From: Boswellia sacra
Lineage: Eukaryota > Streptophyta > Magnoliopsida > Sapindales > Burseraceae
Direction of reading: 5' to 3'
Assembly (NCBI GenBank): GCA_013180625.2
Contig: SNVD02012212.1
Span: 62,001 to 126,000, forward strand
Length of the DNA stretch: 64,000 nucleotides
Made by a program: the position numbers and the translations under genes
In this document: piece by piece, positions 46,347 to 59,199 of the stretch
Position numbering within the stretch: position 1 is the stretch's first letter
Layout: every line of letters starts with the position of its first letter
The notes under the pieces: generated by a model
The model's database searches: none
What the model saw: only the letters and a program-made list of their open reading frames with translations
What the model was told of the DNA's origin: nothing

Positions 46347-48680
46347 TGGAAACGAATTCAACCAAATCAAAGTCTTCTCTCTCCTTCTTCCCTTTGCTTC
46401 AGCTTGACCTTTATTTTTTGTCCTTTGCTTTTGTGGTCCTCAAATTTAGTACTTTGGAGAAAAGAGTCACGTTGCATAAAAAGATCGTGATTTCTATTGC
46501 TGCTTTGGTTAAGGATGTTGAGGACGTGGCAGGCAGAGGATGGCTGCAGGTACGGCTTTTTTAAATATTTGTGGGCTCCAAAGGACTGTAAAAGTGAGCT
46601 TGCAGAGCATTGCGTGTCCACCTGTTACTGGTTGTTGGGCTGATTTGAATCTGTCTGTCACGCTGTCTTGTCTAACCAGCGCGCCACTTATCCCCACTTA
46701 CCCCAATTGTTCCATTTTAATATCCTTTCTCGAATAAGCAATTAAGGCACGCGGATTTTTATTAAGATCTTTATAGTTTTTTAATCGATTATTATTTAAA
46801 AATATTTAATTATTTTTTAATTGTACTATTTATTATTGAGTTAATATCACCCGGTCCCCCTACCTAGTTTTTGGAAAAAAGTTTACAGGTATAACCTCTC
46901 ACGGCCGTGTGATACAGAGGCTTACTTTCACGAGAACGTGATTCACGTTATTAAAAAAATAATTAATAAAAATATAATATCTGAAAAATTAATATTATTA
47001 TATTTAGTTATTTATGATAATTTTATCTTTGATTATTATAAGAATTATATTATTATATTTAATAACACGTAATAATATAAAAATTTTATTTAATATGTTA
47101 ATAAATTTATAATTAATTTTTTAATATATTAAAAATATTTATATTATTTTTTATGTTTAAATTATGTAATATAAATTTTTAATATTTAAATTATTTATAT
47201 AATTAAATTTCATACCATTAAAATATATCAAAAAATACAAAAATTCCATACACAAATCCCCGCTTCCACCGCACCTCTCCTGCTTTCACCTTCTGCCTTA
47301 GTTCTCAAGGTTCATAAAAAAAATAACAAAAATATAATTTATGAATGTTTGATGTTTGATCTCAATCGTGGTTGAAGGATAGAGACCCTAGGGATTTTGT
47401 TTCTTTTCTTTTTTTCCTCTGCAAGTGCCGTGGTTTGGGATTTTCTGAAATTCTAAACTCAAGTATTAGAAATGGTTCATATTATCCCACTTGAAGAAAA
47501 TCTGGAACCCACGAGAATACATGATTCTTGGATTAAAAAGTCATTAAAGTATACCAAACGTGGATGGACTTCAAATTCTATTGTTTTGTTCACATGGCCC
47601 CGTACCAAACACCCTCTATTGCATTGTCATCAGCTACCCCTATTTTTAACAAAATACACAATCACTCCCTTGACAAACTTTTTTCGTCAAGTATGAAGTC
47701 ACGTTTACTTTGATTAACTACGAAAGCAAAGTTACTTATTTAGCCCTAATATATATCTTTCTTCGTCAGTTCTCTTCTCTCTTCTTCCCTGTCGATTTGG
47801 CCACGCGATCCCCTTTCCTCAACCTCCTTTCTTCTCTCCTCCTAACTCAGCCCACCATACAACCAAACAACCGCTACAAGTCCACAAAATTACCGCAAAT
47901 CCATTTGCCGAACCAACTGAGAAATATACCAATCTCTTTTAATGGAAGAATCTAACTAAGCAATTTGTTATGGTCGAAGAGTCGAAGATAGAAGAAGTAT
48001 TGAAATGAAATAATTATCTCTGTGTATGAAATGATGGGGCTGTGAAGTTCGGATTTGGCTTTAGGTTTGAGAAGATATCCTGATTTGAGATGATGTTCAT
48101 TTGGGTTTGATAAGGGGATACTCAGGGTCTAGAATGCCTCCCATCTTTGTATTCACTATTGGCGGTGTAGCGATCTTGGTGTTAGAGGGATGTGATGAAT
48201 TGCTACTAATGATAAGGCTGTTATGCTGGTTTTCTCCATCTCTGACGGATAATCAAATTAGAGAAAGACTTTAATGGGTATGTGGTTTTAAGATCAAAAT
48301 TGAGGCAACAATGACAGCGAAGACAACTAGAAGTTGAAGAAAATGTAGATTTTGGGAACGGAATGAAAAATGATTCAGAGAAGGATGTTAACATTGATTC
48401 AGTCTTAGTTCATAAAGATACTCGACATTCATCAGAATTTCATGTTTAAGGTAGGGGTTCGCATGTTACCCGCCCACCCGATCCAATCCAAACTAGAGAT
48501 AGGCAATTTTTTCTGGTTGGGCTGACACAGCCCGCCCACCCATCCAAACTAGGGATGACAATTTTCTCTAGTTGGGTTGGGTATCCAGATTTTACCGTTC
48601 GCATGTTACCTTGGGTATCCAGATTTTACCGTTCGCATGTTACCTGCCCACCCGACACAGCCCGCCCACCCGATCCAAAC
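46347..48680. other. Upstream region of the TIFY gene and intergenic DNA
   Basis: 46347-~46560 is the likely 5'-UTR/promoter side of the TIFY gene. 46740-47220 is very AT-rich. 47460-48480 has mixed composition with no recognised gene. 48440-48680 contains partial tandem copies of GTTCGCATGTTACC, CCGCCCACCCGATCC and GGTATCCAGATTTTACCG. Confidence 0.5.
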
Positions 48681-49332
48681 TAGAGATGGCAATTTTTTAT
48701 GGTTGGGTTGGGTATCTAGATTTTATCGATACAGTCCGGCCGGGGAAAACCCTGGATTTCTGGGGATCAGGCCCGAGTGCGGGGCTGCTAAGTGCAGCCA
48801 TCCGGTCCCTGGCTCGCACCTGCACACTCCAATTTTTTTTTTTATTTTGTAATACAAAACATGTATGTATAAGGAGGCTCGAACCCGTGACCTTCAATTT
48901 GAATTTTTGGTGATTGACCACCAAGCTACTCACCTTTTTACACTATCTTTTGTACACAATTTTATAATATCAATTTCCTTTTATATATTTAATTAAAAAT
49001 AGTAAATTGAGGCAGTTGGGATTTGAACATGGGCCACCAAAAACCATTCCACCCCCTTCACCAACAGTGCTAGCCGCGTCTTTCATTTAAGTTTTGCAGC
49101 ATTTTGCTATTTTACTCTATCCAAAGTGTAGAAAAATTAAAAAAAATAAAAGTGGAGATAATCAGGGTTTTTTTCTGGGTGCGGGTGCATCATCTCAGCA
49201 CCCGCAAATCCCCGCACCAAGAAAAACCCTGAAAAATTCGGGGATTTTACGGGGACCGGAGATAAATTTTTTTATCCGGTGCGGGTGCAGAAACGCAAAA
49301 CCCGCACCCACACTCGGATTTTGCCATCCCTA
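48681..49332. mobile_element. hAT-like MITE with perfect 8-bp target duplication
   Basis: 652 bp. The ends are TAGAGATGGCAA and, in reverse, TAGGGATGGCAAAA. ATCCAAAC flanks both sides exactly (48673-48680 and 49333-49340), diagnostic of the hAT superfamily. The interior has no transposase. It includes GC-rich segments such as GGGGAAAACCCTGG and GGTCCCTGGCTCGCACC. Confidence 0.85.
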
Positions 49333-49346
49333 ATCCAAACTCGATA

Positions 49347-50322
49347 TACCCGTCATGGTATGATGGAGGTAAGATAGGGTATAAGAAAATAATAAGGTAC
49401 GGTATGATAAAAATTTTAAAAACTTCGCATGGTATGGTATAATGGCAAGTATTTTTAGAAAAACTCGAAAACTATACCATACCATACTTCTCTTCAAAAA
49501 TTAAAAATCATGTCACATGTAATGATATAATTGATTATGTATAATATATAGTTGTGAGTGCTATATACCTTAATAGAGTATATAATAAAAAGGTTGGTAA
49601 TCCTAAATCGCTAACCATTGAAATTTTGAGGTAATTTCAATAATTTTATTGTAATATTCATTTTTAACTTTCTTTGGTTCATTCTTTTTAAATTTTAATA
49701 TGTTTATTAATTATTATCTTTCTAAGTGAATTATAATTTATTTTTTCTTTTCTTTTTTTAATTTATTTAAATTTTTACTAGATTAGAAGTTGAAATTTTG
49801 TAAGACTTAAAGGTTGGACTTGAATGTTAAAACTTTATGGAATGATTTGGATATATAATTACTTATTATTTGTGTTAGTATGGATATTTAATTGCTTGAG
49901 TATATGTGTTGTTATGGAATATTTTGTTACTTGATAGTTTTGTGTTGTTATAGAGATGTTGTTACTTGATTATTTGTGTTGTTATGGATTATTTAGTTGC
50001 TTGATTATGTGTATTGTTAATGATATGCAATTGCTTGATTTTTTATTTAGTGCAAAATTTAATAATCATAATATTAAATAATGTCAAAATAAGAACTCAG
50101 GATCAAAATCTTGGAAAAAAACTATAAATAAAGCTTTAAAATCATTGAGAAAAATAGTAAAATATTATCCAAATTTTGACCAAAACCCTACCATGCAGAG
50201 ATGTGGTATGGTATTGTATTCGAGAATGATATGGTATGGTATAAAAATTAAAAACCTGACCTATGAAAAATAGGGGATGGTATGACGATACCATACCATA
50301 CCATACCCATGCATACCCCTAG
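49347..50322. mobile_element. Candidate non-autonomous element with ATGGTATG-rich ends
   Basis: Begins TATACCCGTCATGGTATGAT; its right end, in reverse, reads TAGGGGTATGCATGGGTATG. Both ends are rich in ATGGTATGG/CCATACCAT words in inverted orientation. No target duplication was confirmed and no coding region is present. Confidence 0.4.
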
Positions 50323-50968
50323 TACTTTAAGTTTATTAGAATTTTTATTTGCTTTCGACTTCTTTATGGAGTATTCCCTCTGCTACTCCTTGAACATGAG
50401 CAATAATCTTTTTTTCACAAAGGAGAGAAGAACAGAACTAATTGGTCTACAAATTAGAGCCTAACAAAATCGAAAGTCAAAATCAAAGAAGAGAAAAAGG
50501 GGTTAAATAAGAGGAGATGAAAAAAAAAATAAAAATAGATGGCCATTTTTAAAATTGATTTTAATAAAAATATCATGAAAATAAATACATTTTTACCTAT
50601 AAAAACGAGTCATGGTTAGTGAGAATTACGACACGGAAAATATCGAACATATGTGATTCTTTAATCATGAATAATGATTTTTCAGATTTTTTAAATTTAT
50701 AGCCTCGGATGGAATAGTTTGATAAAAGTAAACTTGTATACCTTAAAAATGGTTATTTAAATCATTTTCATTTTGTGGTTTAAAAAAATCTACGAGTACT
50801 TTATGATTCAAGAGTAGGCACAGAGCATAATTATTACAATGTGAAACGCGTTATAGAATTAAAATAGCAATGTGAAGTTAAAAAATATATGAATATTTTA
50901 TGATTCAAGAGTTGGCAAAGGGCCATATAATTATTACGATGCCAAACGTGTCATAGAATTAAAATAGC
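50323..50968. other. Intergenic DNA left of the second Copia element
   Basis: AT-rich, with a degenerate internal duplication (CTTTATGATTCAAGAGTAGGCA near 50800 and a similar block near 50900). No gene was recognised. Confidence 0.45.
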
Positions 50969-52328
50969 TGTGAGTTCTAGAAATATGCAGTTATATAAAA
51001 TAAAACAGTAAACTGTTAAGTAAATTGGCATTGGAGGATTTTTACGTGGTTCGGTTATAAAACCCACATCCAAGGACAGCTATAGAGCTATAATTCACTA
51101 AGTTTTTGTTTGTACAATCTTTAGGACCTTTTACAATGCTGACTCACCCTCACACACTGATCTAATCTTTGTAAAATAAAATCTTCGCAAAGATCATAAA
51201 CTCTAGTGACACTGCCCACTCTCTGTCGCAGATAACTAAACAGCACTCTGTTAAGTTATACATAACACACAATATCTGATATTGAATTATACAAATACTT
51301 AACCAGCAAGTTATCCCAAGTGTCTACTAACTCACACAGACTCAATCAACAACTTATGTACCATTTCTATCACTCATACATGAATCAAAAGACTCAAAGA
51401 ATCAAATTAAAGAAGCATCTCAATTTGCGTTGAAGCTCTTCTATCAATTAATGGAATGCCAAAATCAAGACTCTCTAAAAAACACAACCAAATCAGCTAA
51501 CTCGTTAATCTCTTTTCAACGTATATCACTGCCTGGTTATTACATGATAAATATATAGTGAGAGGCCCTAGACGAAATCTCCTAGAAATCCTGTAAAAGA
51601 TCTTATCAAAATCATATTAGGATTAAGAGAAATAAAATAGGAAGTGATATAATCAAACTCTTAAGGAATTAGAATAAATAAATATTCTCATATTCTAATT
51701 AGAATACAGTATACTATATCCTAATTTAAAGAGATATTTATTATAAATCAAATCCTTATTAAAATATAATTCTAGAAACAGTAAAATAAGAATCAAAATA
51801 ATATTCTTGTTTTATCACAAGTTGATCAAAAATATAACATGTATATGACACATCATGTTGACACAAAATCTCATCACTAATCATTTTGCTCGACAGACAC
51901 AACTCGACACTCGATACTTGAAACTCGACACTAAACAAGTTTGACACAACAGACTCTACATGCGACACAATCGCAATACTCGACAAAAGCTCGACACTCG
52001 ACAAAACCTCGACACTGGACGAAATCGAAGCTCGACAAAGTCTCGACAACCACACTTGACACCAATAAACTCGACATGATCTACTCGACACTTCTCAATA
52101 TATCTCGATATATCTCGACATAATCAACTCCACACATCTCGACATATCTTGATATATCTCGACATAATCAACTCGACATATCTCGACACATCTCGACATA
52201 ATCAACTCGACAAATCTCGACACATCTAGACATATCTTGATACTTGACAAAACAAAAACACGACACTGAATACAAGCTCGACAACAACACTTGACAAATC
52301 TCGACACCAGCTCGACACACTGATACTA
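50969..52328 (-). repeat. 3' LTR of the second Copia element
   Basis: 1360 bp. Contains a conserved head (GCATTGGAGGATTTTTACGT) and, at about 51885-52320, a CTCGACAYATCT-type minisatellite. Confidence 0.9.
51885..52320. repeat. CTCGACA-type minisatellite in the 3' LTR
   Basis: Short ~10-11-bp subunits of the form CTCGACATAT/CTCGACACAT are arranged in longer units ending ATAATCAA. Every frame across it gives a repetitive Cys/Arg/Val/Asp pattern that is not a real protein. Confidence 0.85.
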
Positions 52329-52650
52329 CCCTTTTTGGCAACTTGTGATGAAAACACCTAACGGTTTTCAAACTCAGAACACTGTCATGATATATATAAC
52401 TTTGCAAGGCAATTCAAAGCAAATGAAAACATCCATCAAATGAAGTATGCAGATAATAACACAAATCAAAAATTCGAATGCACCACAACATAAGAAAGTT
52501 TAGTTCTTTCTCCCCCCACTTCTTACTTATACCTTTGAGGAAGAAGCAACAAAAAATAGTAGCTAGAGAGAAACACAGTTAAAGAGATAACAAAATAAGA
52601 TTAGCAATTAAGATGCATGCAATTCTAGCAACTCCAACTCCTCACTCCTC

Positions 52651-52666
52651 TCCTTATCTCCCCCTT
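52651..52666 (-). promoter_or_regulatory. Internal polypurine tract
   Basis: The minus strand reads AAGGGGGAGATAAGGA. A similar run (GTGGGGGGAGAAAG) lies at 52507-52520 and another (TTGAGGGGGAGAAG) near 54747-54762. The sequence directly at the 3' LTR (AAAAAGGG) is weaker. Confidence 0.6.
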
Positions 52667-52689
52667 GAGTTCAGCACAAGTGGCCAAAA

Positions 52690-54461
52690 TTAACCAAGTC
52701 TGGAAGACTTGCGAACTGATGGAGAAATGGAGCTGCCAGGGTGCTTTCTGGTTTTGTGAGCAACAGATTTAAACCTGCGCTGAGTAGTGGGGGTAGGCTG
52801 GTCAAATGGAACAGGTGCTGGCTATGCATCAGTATTTTCAGAAGAAGTAGCAATGACTTCAGTTACAATTCTTCGAATTTCTTTCTCACGAAGTTCTGCA
52901 CTAGTTGTTTGAGTTGGTGGTGGAGAGGTATGAGGTTCTACTTCAACTTCTTCAGGGAGAGGGAAATCATGAGGTTCTTCCTCAGCAAGTGGTGAAAGCT
53001 GTTTCATTCCGGATTCTACTTGTGTTGGTTCATCAGACACATATTCATCTCTTAAGGCTGGAGCTGAGGATTTGATGTTCTTCTTTTGCTTCTGGTCAGA
53101 TGATTTCTTTACCACTTTAACTGTCTTCTTTCCCTGCCTTCTAGTTCCCTTTGCAGGAGATAGAATTGGGTTTGCCTGCTACTTCTGTGCTGCTGTTATG
53201 TCTGTCTCAACAGCAGGATGTGCAGCTTGACCTGCTGCTGGCATTTGATCAGCTGCTGTAGGTAGAGGTTCATCATCCTCAGGTATCTCCTCAGCTGGTT
53301 TCTCAGGAACCCCAAGTCAGTCTCCATGGTCGTTGGTTCTGCTGTAGTACCAGGATGTCCTGTAAACTTTGCTTCCAAAGTAGATTGCTTGAGTTTAATT
53401 GCTTTCAAATCCTGCACAATTTTTGTCAAGGTAGAGTTGATCAATACAAGTTGTTCTTTAATATTGGTCAACTAATTTTTCCTGACTCTCTTGGGCTTCG
53501 GATCAGGTGCAAGTAAATCAGATTTGTCATGCAATCTTTGAAGAAATTCCTTTGTAATAGATTTAGATAAAATTTTAGTTTGTTTATTAGAGCTCATTAG
53601 GATGTTGTTCTGTGCAAGAATCCCTTGAATCAAACAGGGAAACACAAGCAAATAATAATCAGAATGATAAGATCCAATCTGTACAATTGATCTATAGGCT
53701 AGCAAACCAAAGTTAATTGGTCGATTGGTGCCTAAACAAAATAGAAGTTTCACTCTGTCTTCCCGAACCTAATTTTGGTGAGAAGAATGAAGCCAATTAA
53801 ACTGAGCTACCTTATACAACACTCGATATTTCTTCCTGAGGTACTGCTGGTCTATACCATCCTTCGGTTTGCCAAACAATGTTTGCTCTACCAGTCAATT
53901 CCTCTATTAGTTCGGCCATGTTATATTCTTCATCTAATCCATGTAAACTGTCTATGGGAATGTCCAGGAAAGTGTTTATAACATTCGGAGAGAACTTGAC
54001 AAACTTTCCTCGACAATACACTTTGTGATACAAAAAGCTTTTAGGATCATCAATGGTAGTAGAGATATTAGCGTAAAATTCCTGAATCAAAGTTTTCACA
54101 GGGGTAGGAAGTTTGATACTATTCAAGTCTAGTAAATAGACTCAATCATCTCACTCATGCCATATGTGTTGAAATCCGACAGTTTCACCAGCCTTTCCAT
54201 CTGTAATTTTCGCTGTGAAGTATACTTCACAAACTTCTATTTGATAGCCGCTGTGAGGAATTTGTTATACTTCGGCTTGATTTTATCCTTTATCTTTCTC
54301 ACTGGCACTTTCTCATCCTCACTGATAGCGGGATCGACAACAACCTCTGCATGTGTATGTTGCGTCGGAGATGACTGAATACTGTCATTCTTGTTGTAAC
54401 TGGAACCACTGGGGGAAGATAAAGAACTGGTTGTCTTTGTCGAGTTAGATGAGGTCACCAT
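52690..54461 (-). pseudogene. Extra ORF after pol with a putative plant transposon protein (PF20167-like) domain
   Basis: A broken minus-strand coding region between pol and the 3' LTR. The first part (54461-54237) is a Ser/Thr-rich N-terminus. The middle (54126-~53470) has LIQEFYANI, VYCRGKFVKFSPNVINTFLD, then after a stop REDRVKLLFCLGTNRPINFG and FPCLIQGILAQNNI. This order resembles the plant transposon-protein domain (PF20167) as I remember it. The last part is a Lys-rich and then Pro/Glu-rich low-complexity tail to about 52700. Stops and shifts divide it into at least four frames. Sireviruses often carry an extra ORF at this place, sometimes called envelope-like; no signal peptide or convincing membrane helix is visible here. 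Confidence 0.6.
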
Positions 54462-55309
54462 TGATAGGGTTTGTAGTCTGTAACAAATTCTAAAAAAAAC
54501 AGCGAAAAAGAGAAAGAAGACGAGGGACAGTGGAGAAGCTGTTGTTGAAGTATGATATGAATAGAAAAAACCCTAAACCGATTTTGAAATATACTCGGCT
54601 TTCAAAAATAATTTTATTTTTGAAAAAATTTAATGTTTAAATCTATTTCCAAGACCGTTTCATAACTTCCATTAAAAGACAGCAATTCAAATTTGATTCC
54701 AATTAGAATAAGGAATTCTAATAGAATGAGGATTCCCGCCACTGAAACTTCTCCCCCTCAATCCAATAATGCTGACATGGCATTTTGACACATGGACACA
54801 CAAGAAACTTAAATTTCGGGTAAGCACAAAAGACATTGTTACGAAAAACATAACAGAACACAGTTAACAGTAATGTAACAGTAATATCTGAATTATCATA
54901 TGAATCATTCTAAGAAAGTATATTTCAGAGCTATTTTAATTTTCACATGAAAGCTATTTTTCTTCTTGATTCAATTGAGTGATCAACTTGAGCATGCTTC
55001 TTACATACACAAAAATTGATTTCAATGTGAATTTCTCTAGATTAATATAGTAGCTTTCACATAATATAGAGGTAGCCCTTTTCATATGAGTGGATAACCT
55101 CAACATATTTCCTAGATACCCTAAGGTTACTCTCAATGATGGCTTTCACACATCATATATTAGTAGCCCTCTCTGTATTTTTCATTTTAAATCAGTATCT
55201 TATACTTCACACAAATTTTATGTCACAGCTCACACATGCTAATTTAGAAGAAAACTTATGATACTTCAAATATGAATAACATAACAGCATACTGTGTTCA
55301 TTCATATAA

Positions 55310-55749
55310 CTGACAGATGCCTAAGGCTTTTCTTAGATTTTTAAATATTGTTGTATCCAATGCCTTAGTGAACAAGTCAACCAATTGTCTATCAGTAGAG
55401 ATGTGTTCAATGTGTATCACCTTAGATTCTACTAGTTCCCTTATAAAATGATATCTAATATCAATGTGTTTTGTTCTAGAATGCTAAACAGGATTTTTGA
55501 AAATATTTATAGCACTAGTATTATCACAAAATACAGTTATAGGCTTTTGTTCAATACCATAATCACTCAGCATTTGCTTCATCCATAATAGTTACGTGCA
55601 ACAACTCCCTGCTGCTATGTATTCGGCTTCAGCTGTAGACAAAGAAATAGAAATCTATTTTTTGCTGTGCCATGAAACCAAGTTAGTACCAAGATAAAAA
55701 CAACCTCCTGAAGTGCTTTTTCGGTCATCTACATTTCCTGCCCAATCCG
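55310..55749 (-). pseudogene. Copia RNase H, distal part (after the solo LTR)
   Basis: The minus strand resumes with DWAGNVDDRKSTSGGCFYLG, then SWHSKKQISISLSTAEAEYI and a CDNTSAI block, the usual end of Copia RNase H. Stop codons are present, for instance after SCCT. It joins the frame ending at 57575 once the solo LTR is taken out. Confidence 0.82.
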
Positions 55750-57580
55750 CGTTGACCCAGGTATGGCAACCCAAGAGGGGGGGTGAATTGGATTTTTATT
55801 TATAAAAACGGATTTAGAAAACTTTTCTTGAAAGATCAAAATTATTTAAATCTTTCTTTAAGAACAAAGGTGAAGAAGATGAAAATAGAATGCAATCAAG
55901 AGAATGGGAATAAAGAACAATCACAAGTGCAAGTAAATGTAAAGAGGATAGGGATAGAGAGAGTACAAACTCGATGTACGTGGTTCGGCAAACCTTGCCT
56001 ACGTCCACGGGCTCCTAGCTCCACAAGCTAGGCTTTCCACTAAGTTGTAGAAATCTTTACAACTTGCTTGATGAACAACCTCACCAAGACTTTTTCTTCC
56101 AACTCTTGATAACACCACACCAAGAGTTCTTCTTGATGAACAACCTCACCAAGGCAACTTCCTTCAACCCTTGATAACACCACACCAAGAGTTCTTCTTG
56201 ATGAACAACCTCACCAAGGCAACTTTTTTCAACTCTTGATAACACCACACCAAGAGTTCTTCTTGATGAACAACCTCACCAAGGAAACTTCCTTCAACTC
56301 TTGATAACACCACACCAAGAGTTCTTCTTGATGAACAAACTCACCAAGGAAAGAGTTCTCTCAAGGATAACTTTTATCCTTTACAAGAAGATCTCACTCT
56401 CACCACAATACAAAAACAAAGAAAATTTCTACAACAAAAGTACAACTCTCTTCAAAGAGTAGATAAAGAATATAAAAGCTCTCTAGACTTGATATTTCTC
56501 TTGTTTTTTTTGCTTGATAAAATGCTTCTCTTGCCTTGCTGAATGCATGGGAGAATGACTCCTTTTATAGGCAAATAGGATGAACTTAATCAAGTGAAGA
56601 CACCATCTCCAAATTTTCTACCCACCATAAAAACCGTAATTTTGTCTACCATTTTTGTCAATGTTCCCTTTGAAATTTGAAAATCTGCAAAACATAAAAG
56701 ATCTGCATATTTGAATAATCTTTCCAACGCATGAAGAATCAAGTAATTTGGATATCTGTAGCTCAAGATATGGCCAAAACACCATTCGGTGCTCATGTGA
56801 CTTGATTTTTCTTCCTTGTGTCAGTCCACTGAATTAAATGATAATTCTGTCAGCATTCCATTTGAAATTTGAATTTATTCAAAACATAAAAGATCTTCAT
56901 ATTTGAATAAGCTTTCTGAAACATTAAGAATCAAAGAATTTTGATATCTCTATCTTAAGATATGGCCAAAACACCATTTGGTGCTCATGTGAGTTGATTT
57001 TTCTTCCTTGTGTCAGTCCATCGAATTACATGTCAATTATGTCGGCCTTGCATTTGAAATTTGAATTTCTTCAAAACATATGAAATGTGCCTCATTATGT
57101 CCTCTTTCCAATTCTGTAAGAATCAAGTCATTTTGATTTTTCTAGCTCAAGATATGTCTAAAAGAGTATTCGGTGCTCATGTCAGCTGCTTCTATTTGTT
57201 TTTCAACTTGCATGATGATTTGGACAACCTTGCACTTGAAATTTGAATTTCTTTAAAACATATGAAATGTTATAAATTGAGTAAGCTTTCCAAAGGCTTA
57301 AGAATCACGTCATTTGGACATCTGTAGAGAAATATATGACCAATTGATTGAATATTACTCATATGTCACATTCCTTAAATCAAACCTTATTCTTAAACTT
57401 TGGTGCCTTTAACATGTAGTCTTCTCCTTAGCTTCAACACTTCATTTTAATAAGCCTCTTCTTAATTTTACAATTATTTTAATGATATTACTCTTGCACA
57501 TAAATAAGCATGTTAGTAAATCACAATGAATCAATGTGTATTGTTATTATCAAAATTATCATATAGCCTTAGGGCTAACA
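55750..57580 (-). mobile_element. Solo LTR of the 19241-26714 Copia family
   Basis: 1831 bp, the reverse complement of the LTRs at 19241-21145 and 24881-26714: it begins CGTTGACCCAGG (first base altered from T) and ends CCTTAGGGCTAACA. It is flanked by a perfect 5-bp duplication ATCCG (55745-55749 and 57581-57585) and sits inside the RNase H region of the second Copia element. No internal region remains, so the original insertion was reduced by recombination between its LTRs. It contains about four ~63-bp minisatellite units at about 56060-56350. Confidence 0.94.
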
Positions 57581-59100
57581 ATCCGCATCACTAAACCCTG
57601 CAAGATAATCATTTGTATCTTTAGAAAACCATATTCCATAATTATGTGTTCCATGAACATACCTGATGATTCTCTTAGTTGTTGCAAGATGTGATTCCTT
57701 TGGATTTGCTTGAAATCTTGCACAAAGTCCTACACTAAAGCACAAATCTGGTCTGCTTGCTGTGAGGTATAGCAGGCTGCCAATAATACTTCTATACAAA
57801 CTTGCATCAACATCTTTCCCTGCATTGTCTTTTGAAAGTTTTAGATTAGTACTAATAGGAGTTTTCATAGGTTTTGCATTTTTAAGCCCAAATTTCTCAC
57901 AAGATTTTTAGCATATTTTGATTGAGATATGAATATCTCATCATTTATTTGCTTAACCTGTAGTCCAAGAAAAAAATTTAATTCTCCTACCATGCTCATC
58001 TCAAACTCTTTCTAAATCAACTTCACAAACTCATTAGCCTTGCTTTTGTTAGTTGATCCGAAAACAATGTCATCAACATATATTTGTGCAACAATAAGAT
58101 AGTTAGATGCATGTTTGATAAATAAAGTCTTATCATTGCTGCCTCTTTTATAACCCTTGTTGATTAAAAAATTTGTCGACCTTTCATACCAAGCTTTAGG
58201 AGCTTGTTTCAAACCATACAAAGCTTTGTGCAATTTGTACACAAAATCAGGATCTTTAGGATCTTCAAATCCTTTAGGCTGTTCAACAAAGACTTCTTCA
58301 TTAAGATAGCCATTCAAAAATGATGTTTTAACACCATTTGGTATAACTTAAAAAAGCAAACAAGCAATTGTAAGTAGTAATCTGATTGACTCAAGTCTAG
58401 CTACTGGTGCAAAGGTTTCATCAAAGTCTATGTCTTCTACTTGTGTGTAACCTTGTGCAACTAGCCTAGCCTTGTTTCTTACTACTTGTCCACTTTCATC
58501 AGTTTTATTTTTGAATATCCATTTAGTTCCAATGACATTCGTATTTTCTGGCCTAGGAACTAATTCCCATGCTTCATTCCTTTTAAACTGATTAAGTTCA
58601 TCTTGCATGACTTGAATCCAAACATCTTCATTTAATGCTTCTTTCACATTTTTTGATTTAACTAAAGAAACATAACATGCAAACCTTACTTGGTTTCTTA
58701 CCTTGCTCCGAGTCTTCATCATGTCATCTGGTGTTCCAATGATAGAGCTTGTTGGATGTGCCTTCTGAATCCATGTGGGTGGATCCTTTTTATCATCATC
58801 ATTCCGGATTGAATTTTTGTTCAATTCTGAATTGTTTACTAATACATCAGATGTAACAGTCGCTGTTTCCTTTTTCATAACAACATTTTCCATTTTGTTG
58901 CTGTTTGAATATGATTTTTCTATATCTTCTGTGAAGCTGGTTATGCTTTCCTCTTGTGAGTACTTTGCATAATCATCAAGATCATTAAATACTATGTTTG
59001 CAGATTCCATGACTGCCTCCGTTCTCAGATAGTAAACTCGAAATGCTTTGCTATTTTTAGCATATCCCACGAAGACTCCTTCATCACTCATTGGATCCAA
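57581..59100 (-). pseudogene. Copia RT and proximal RNase H
   Basis: Read from 59100 downward: a spacer with [15 protein letters not shown], then the RT start [20 protein letters not shown] and [22 protein letters not shown] and [16 protein letters not shown]. After a stop near 58345 comes [32 protein letters not shown] and the catalytic [10 protein letters not shown] (about 58060). Next is the Copia RT-RNase H linker SLLYLTASRPDLCFSVG and IRYVHGT (57868-57590). All expected motifs survive but stops and shifts split them into at least three frames. Confidence 0.88.
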
Positions 59101-59199
59101 TTTTCCTTACTGCTCTCTGTCATTTAAGATGTAACACCTGCATCCAAAGAAATGAAAATATTTCAAATTTGGCTTTCGACCTTTCAAAATTTCTTAAGG

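Noticed and set aside
47472..47955. Two plus-strand open frames of 74 and 81 codons
   Set aside because: No domain, no convincing initiation or splice context and no composition shift; probably chance frames in intergenic DNA.
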